DNA from: Flavobacterium sp.
GTDB taxonomy: Bacteria; Bacteroidota; Bacteroidia; Flavobacteriales; Flavobacteriaceae
Reading direction: 5' to 3'
NCBI RefSeq assembly: GCF_039595935.1
Contig: NZ_JBCNKR010000004.1
Span: 433,001 to 497,000, forward strand
Length of the DNA stretch: 64,000 nt
Shown in pieces: positions 63,634 through 64,000 of this stretch; positions within the stretch are counted from its first letter, which is position 1; each line of letters starts with the position of its first letter. The position numbers were made by a program, and so were the translations under genes. The notes below the pieces were generated by a model. The model saw only the letters and a list, made by a program, of their open reading frames with translations, did no database searches and was not told the DNA's origin.

Positions 63634-64000
63634 TTACCATTCGTCAGTTCTAAACGATGAAACTGGCAAACCTCCTGCACTAAACAATTCCGCTTTAGCG
63701 AAATCTTTCCATAAATAACGAACTGCAACTGGATTCTTTACTTTCTCAGAAGTCAGAACTACTGATTTTCTTCTTACTACTGTCTTCGCTGGATAAAAAA
63801 CTTTGTCTTCTCCTGCGATTTCAAAACCTAAAACTTCTTTATCATAAGAGGTAATTCCGTTTGTAACATCATCAAAAGAAACGGTTACAGCGCCATCTTT
63901 TATTTCCATCGATTTGTATTTCGGACTTTCGAATTCGAAACCTTCAATTCCATAAGTTCTTGCCAAAGCCTGAAAAGCCAGACGATTCCCGCCTTTTTCT
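63634..64000 (-). CDS. SGNH acetylesterase, C-terminal part (5' end beyond window)
   Basis: The frame is open from the right edge to the stop at 63634, about 122 residues. The sequence EKGGNRLAFQALARTYGIEG, PKYKSMEIKDGAVTVSFDDV, NPVAVRYLWKDFAKAELFSA and the end GGLPVSSFRTDEW match the C-terminal end of sialate O-acetylesterase-type SGNH hydrolases. Such enzymes remove acetyl groups, which suits acetylated pectin. The catalytic Ser, Asp and His would be in the missing part. It is the last visible gene of the locus towards the right. Confidence 0.75.
   Translation of the reverse strand, partial: EKGGNRLAFQALARTYGIEGFEFESPKYKSMEIKDGAVTVSFDDVTNGITSYDKEVLGFEIAGEDKVFYPAKTVVRRKSVVLTSEKVKNPVAVRYLWKDFAKAELFSAGGLPVSSFRTDEW

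Noticed and set aside
1-64000. Opposite-strand reading frames of 60-160 codons within the enzyme genes
   Set aside because: They run antisense to well-supported proteins, lack homology features and arise from codon bias in AT-rich genes.

Overview
The window looks like a chromosomal segment of a Flavobacterium close to F. johnsoniae. It is AT-rich and carries Bacteroidota-type promoters (TTG / TAnnTTTG). Its nrdB shows the class Id ribonucleotide reductase pattern described in F. johnsoniae. It has a SusC/SusD pair and a large set of secreted carbohydrate-active enzymes. Long palindromic repeats typical of flavobacterial intergenic DNA fill most gaps.

Region 1 (1-4700) is housekeeping. It holds the end of a CPA1 Na+/H+ antiporter (cut by the left edge) and an nrdB-nrdA operon closed by an intrinsic terminator. 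A 730-base AT-rich leader upstream of nrdB contains repeated TTATCAACA-like 9-mers. Region 2 (4700-10560, plus strand) has an exported ankyrin-repeat protein and a three-gene periplasmic redox module: a DUF2271 protein, a PepSY-transmembrane/flavodoxin/FNR fusion reductase, and an ApbE flavin transferase. A convergent Pr6Pr-type membrane protein follows.

Region 3 (11324-64000, all minus strand) is one very large polysaccharide utilisation locus, read right to left. Its genes are: an SGNH acetylesterase (cut by the right edge), a DUF5703 protein, a PL1 lyase, GH127, a CE8 pectin methylesterase, a terminator, then the susC promoter, SusC, SusD, PL1, DUF3826, PL1, a beta-helix/DUF6298 protein, GH140, GH28, GH43, a beta-propeller protein, GH78, an esterase with an STN-like N-terminus, GH95, a lipoprotein of the MGH1-like alpha-barrel type, GH78, a sialidase-fold lipoprotein, a TIM-barrel isomerase-like lipoprotein, a GH67/GH115-like protein, GH2 with a malectin domain, and GH2. 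PL1, GH28 and CE8 attack homogalacturonan. GH140 (apiosidase), GH127, GH95, two GH78, two GH2 and the sialidase-fold proteins are the kind of side-chain set known from rhamnogalacturonan-II (RG-II) breakdown in Bacteroides. My inference is that the locus targets pectin with RG-II as the main challenge. Several members (DUF5703, DUF6298, DUF3826, the MGH1-like lipoprotein, the beta-propeller protein, the 909-residue GH67-like protein) have no assigned activity that I can name and are candidates for new RG-II enzymes.

Two regulatory observations stand out. First, a 16-base tandem motif (TCC[T/C]G half-sites 10 bases apart) next to a shared 20-base promoter-like block occurs upstream of susC and again upstream of the sialidase-fold gene at 22856. 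This suggests that one regulator drives two entry points of the locus. Second, almost every gap in the locus is filled by a long palindrome from a few families, and several are nested inside one another. Some overlap gene ends and change apparent start codons or C-termini. No regulator gene for the locus, and no tRNA, rRNA, transposase or CRISPR array, was seen in the window.
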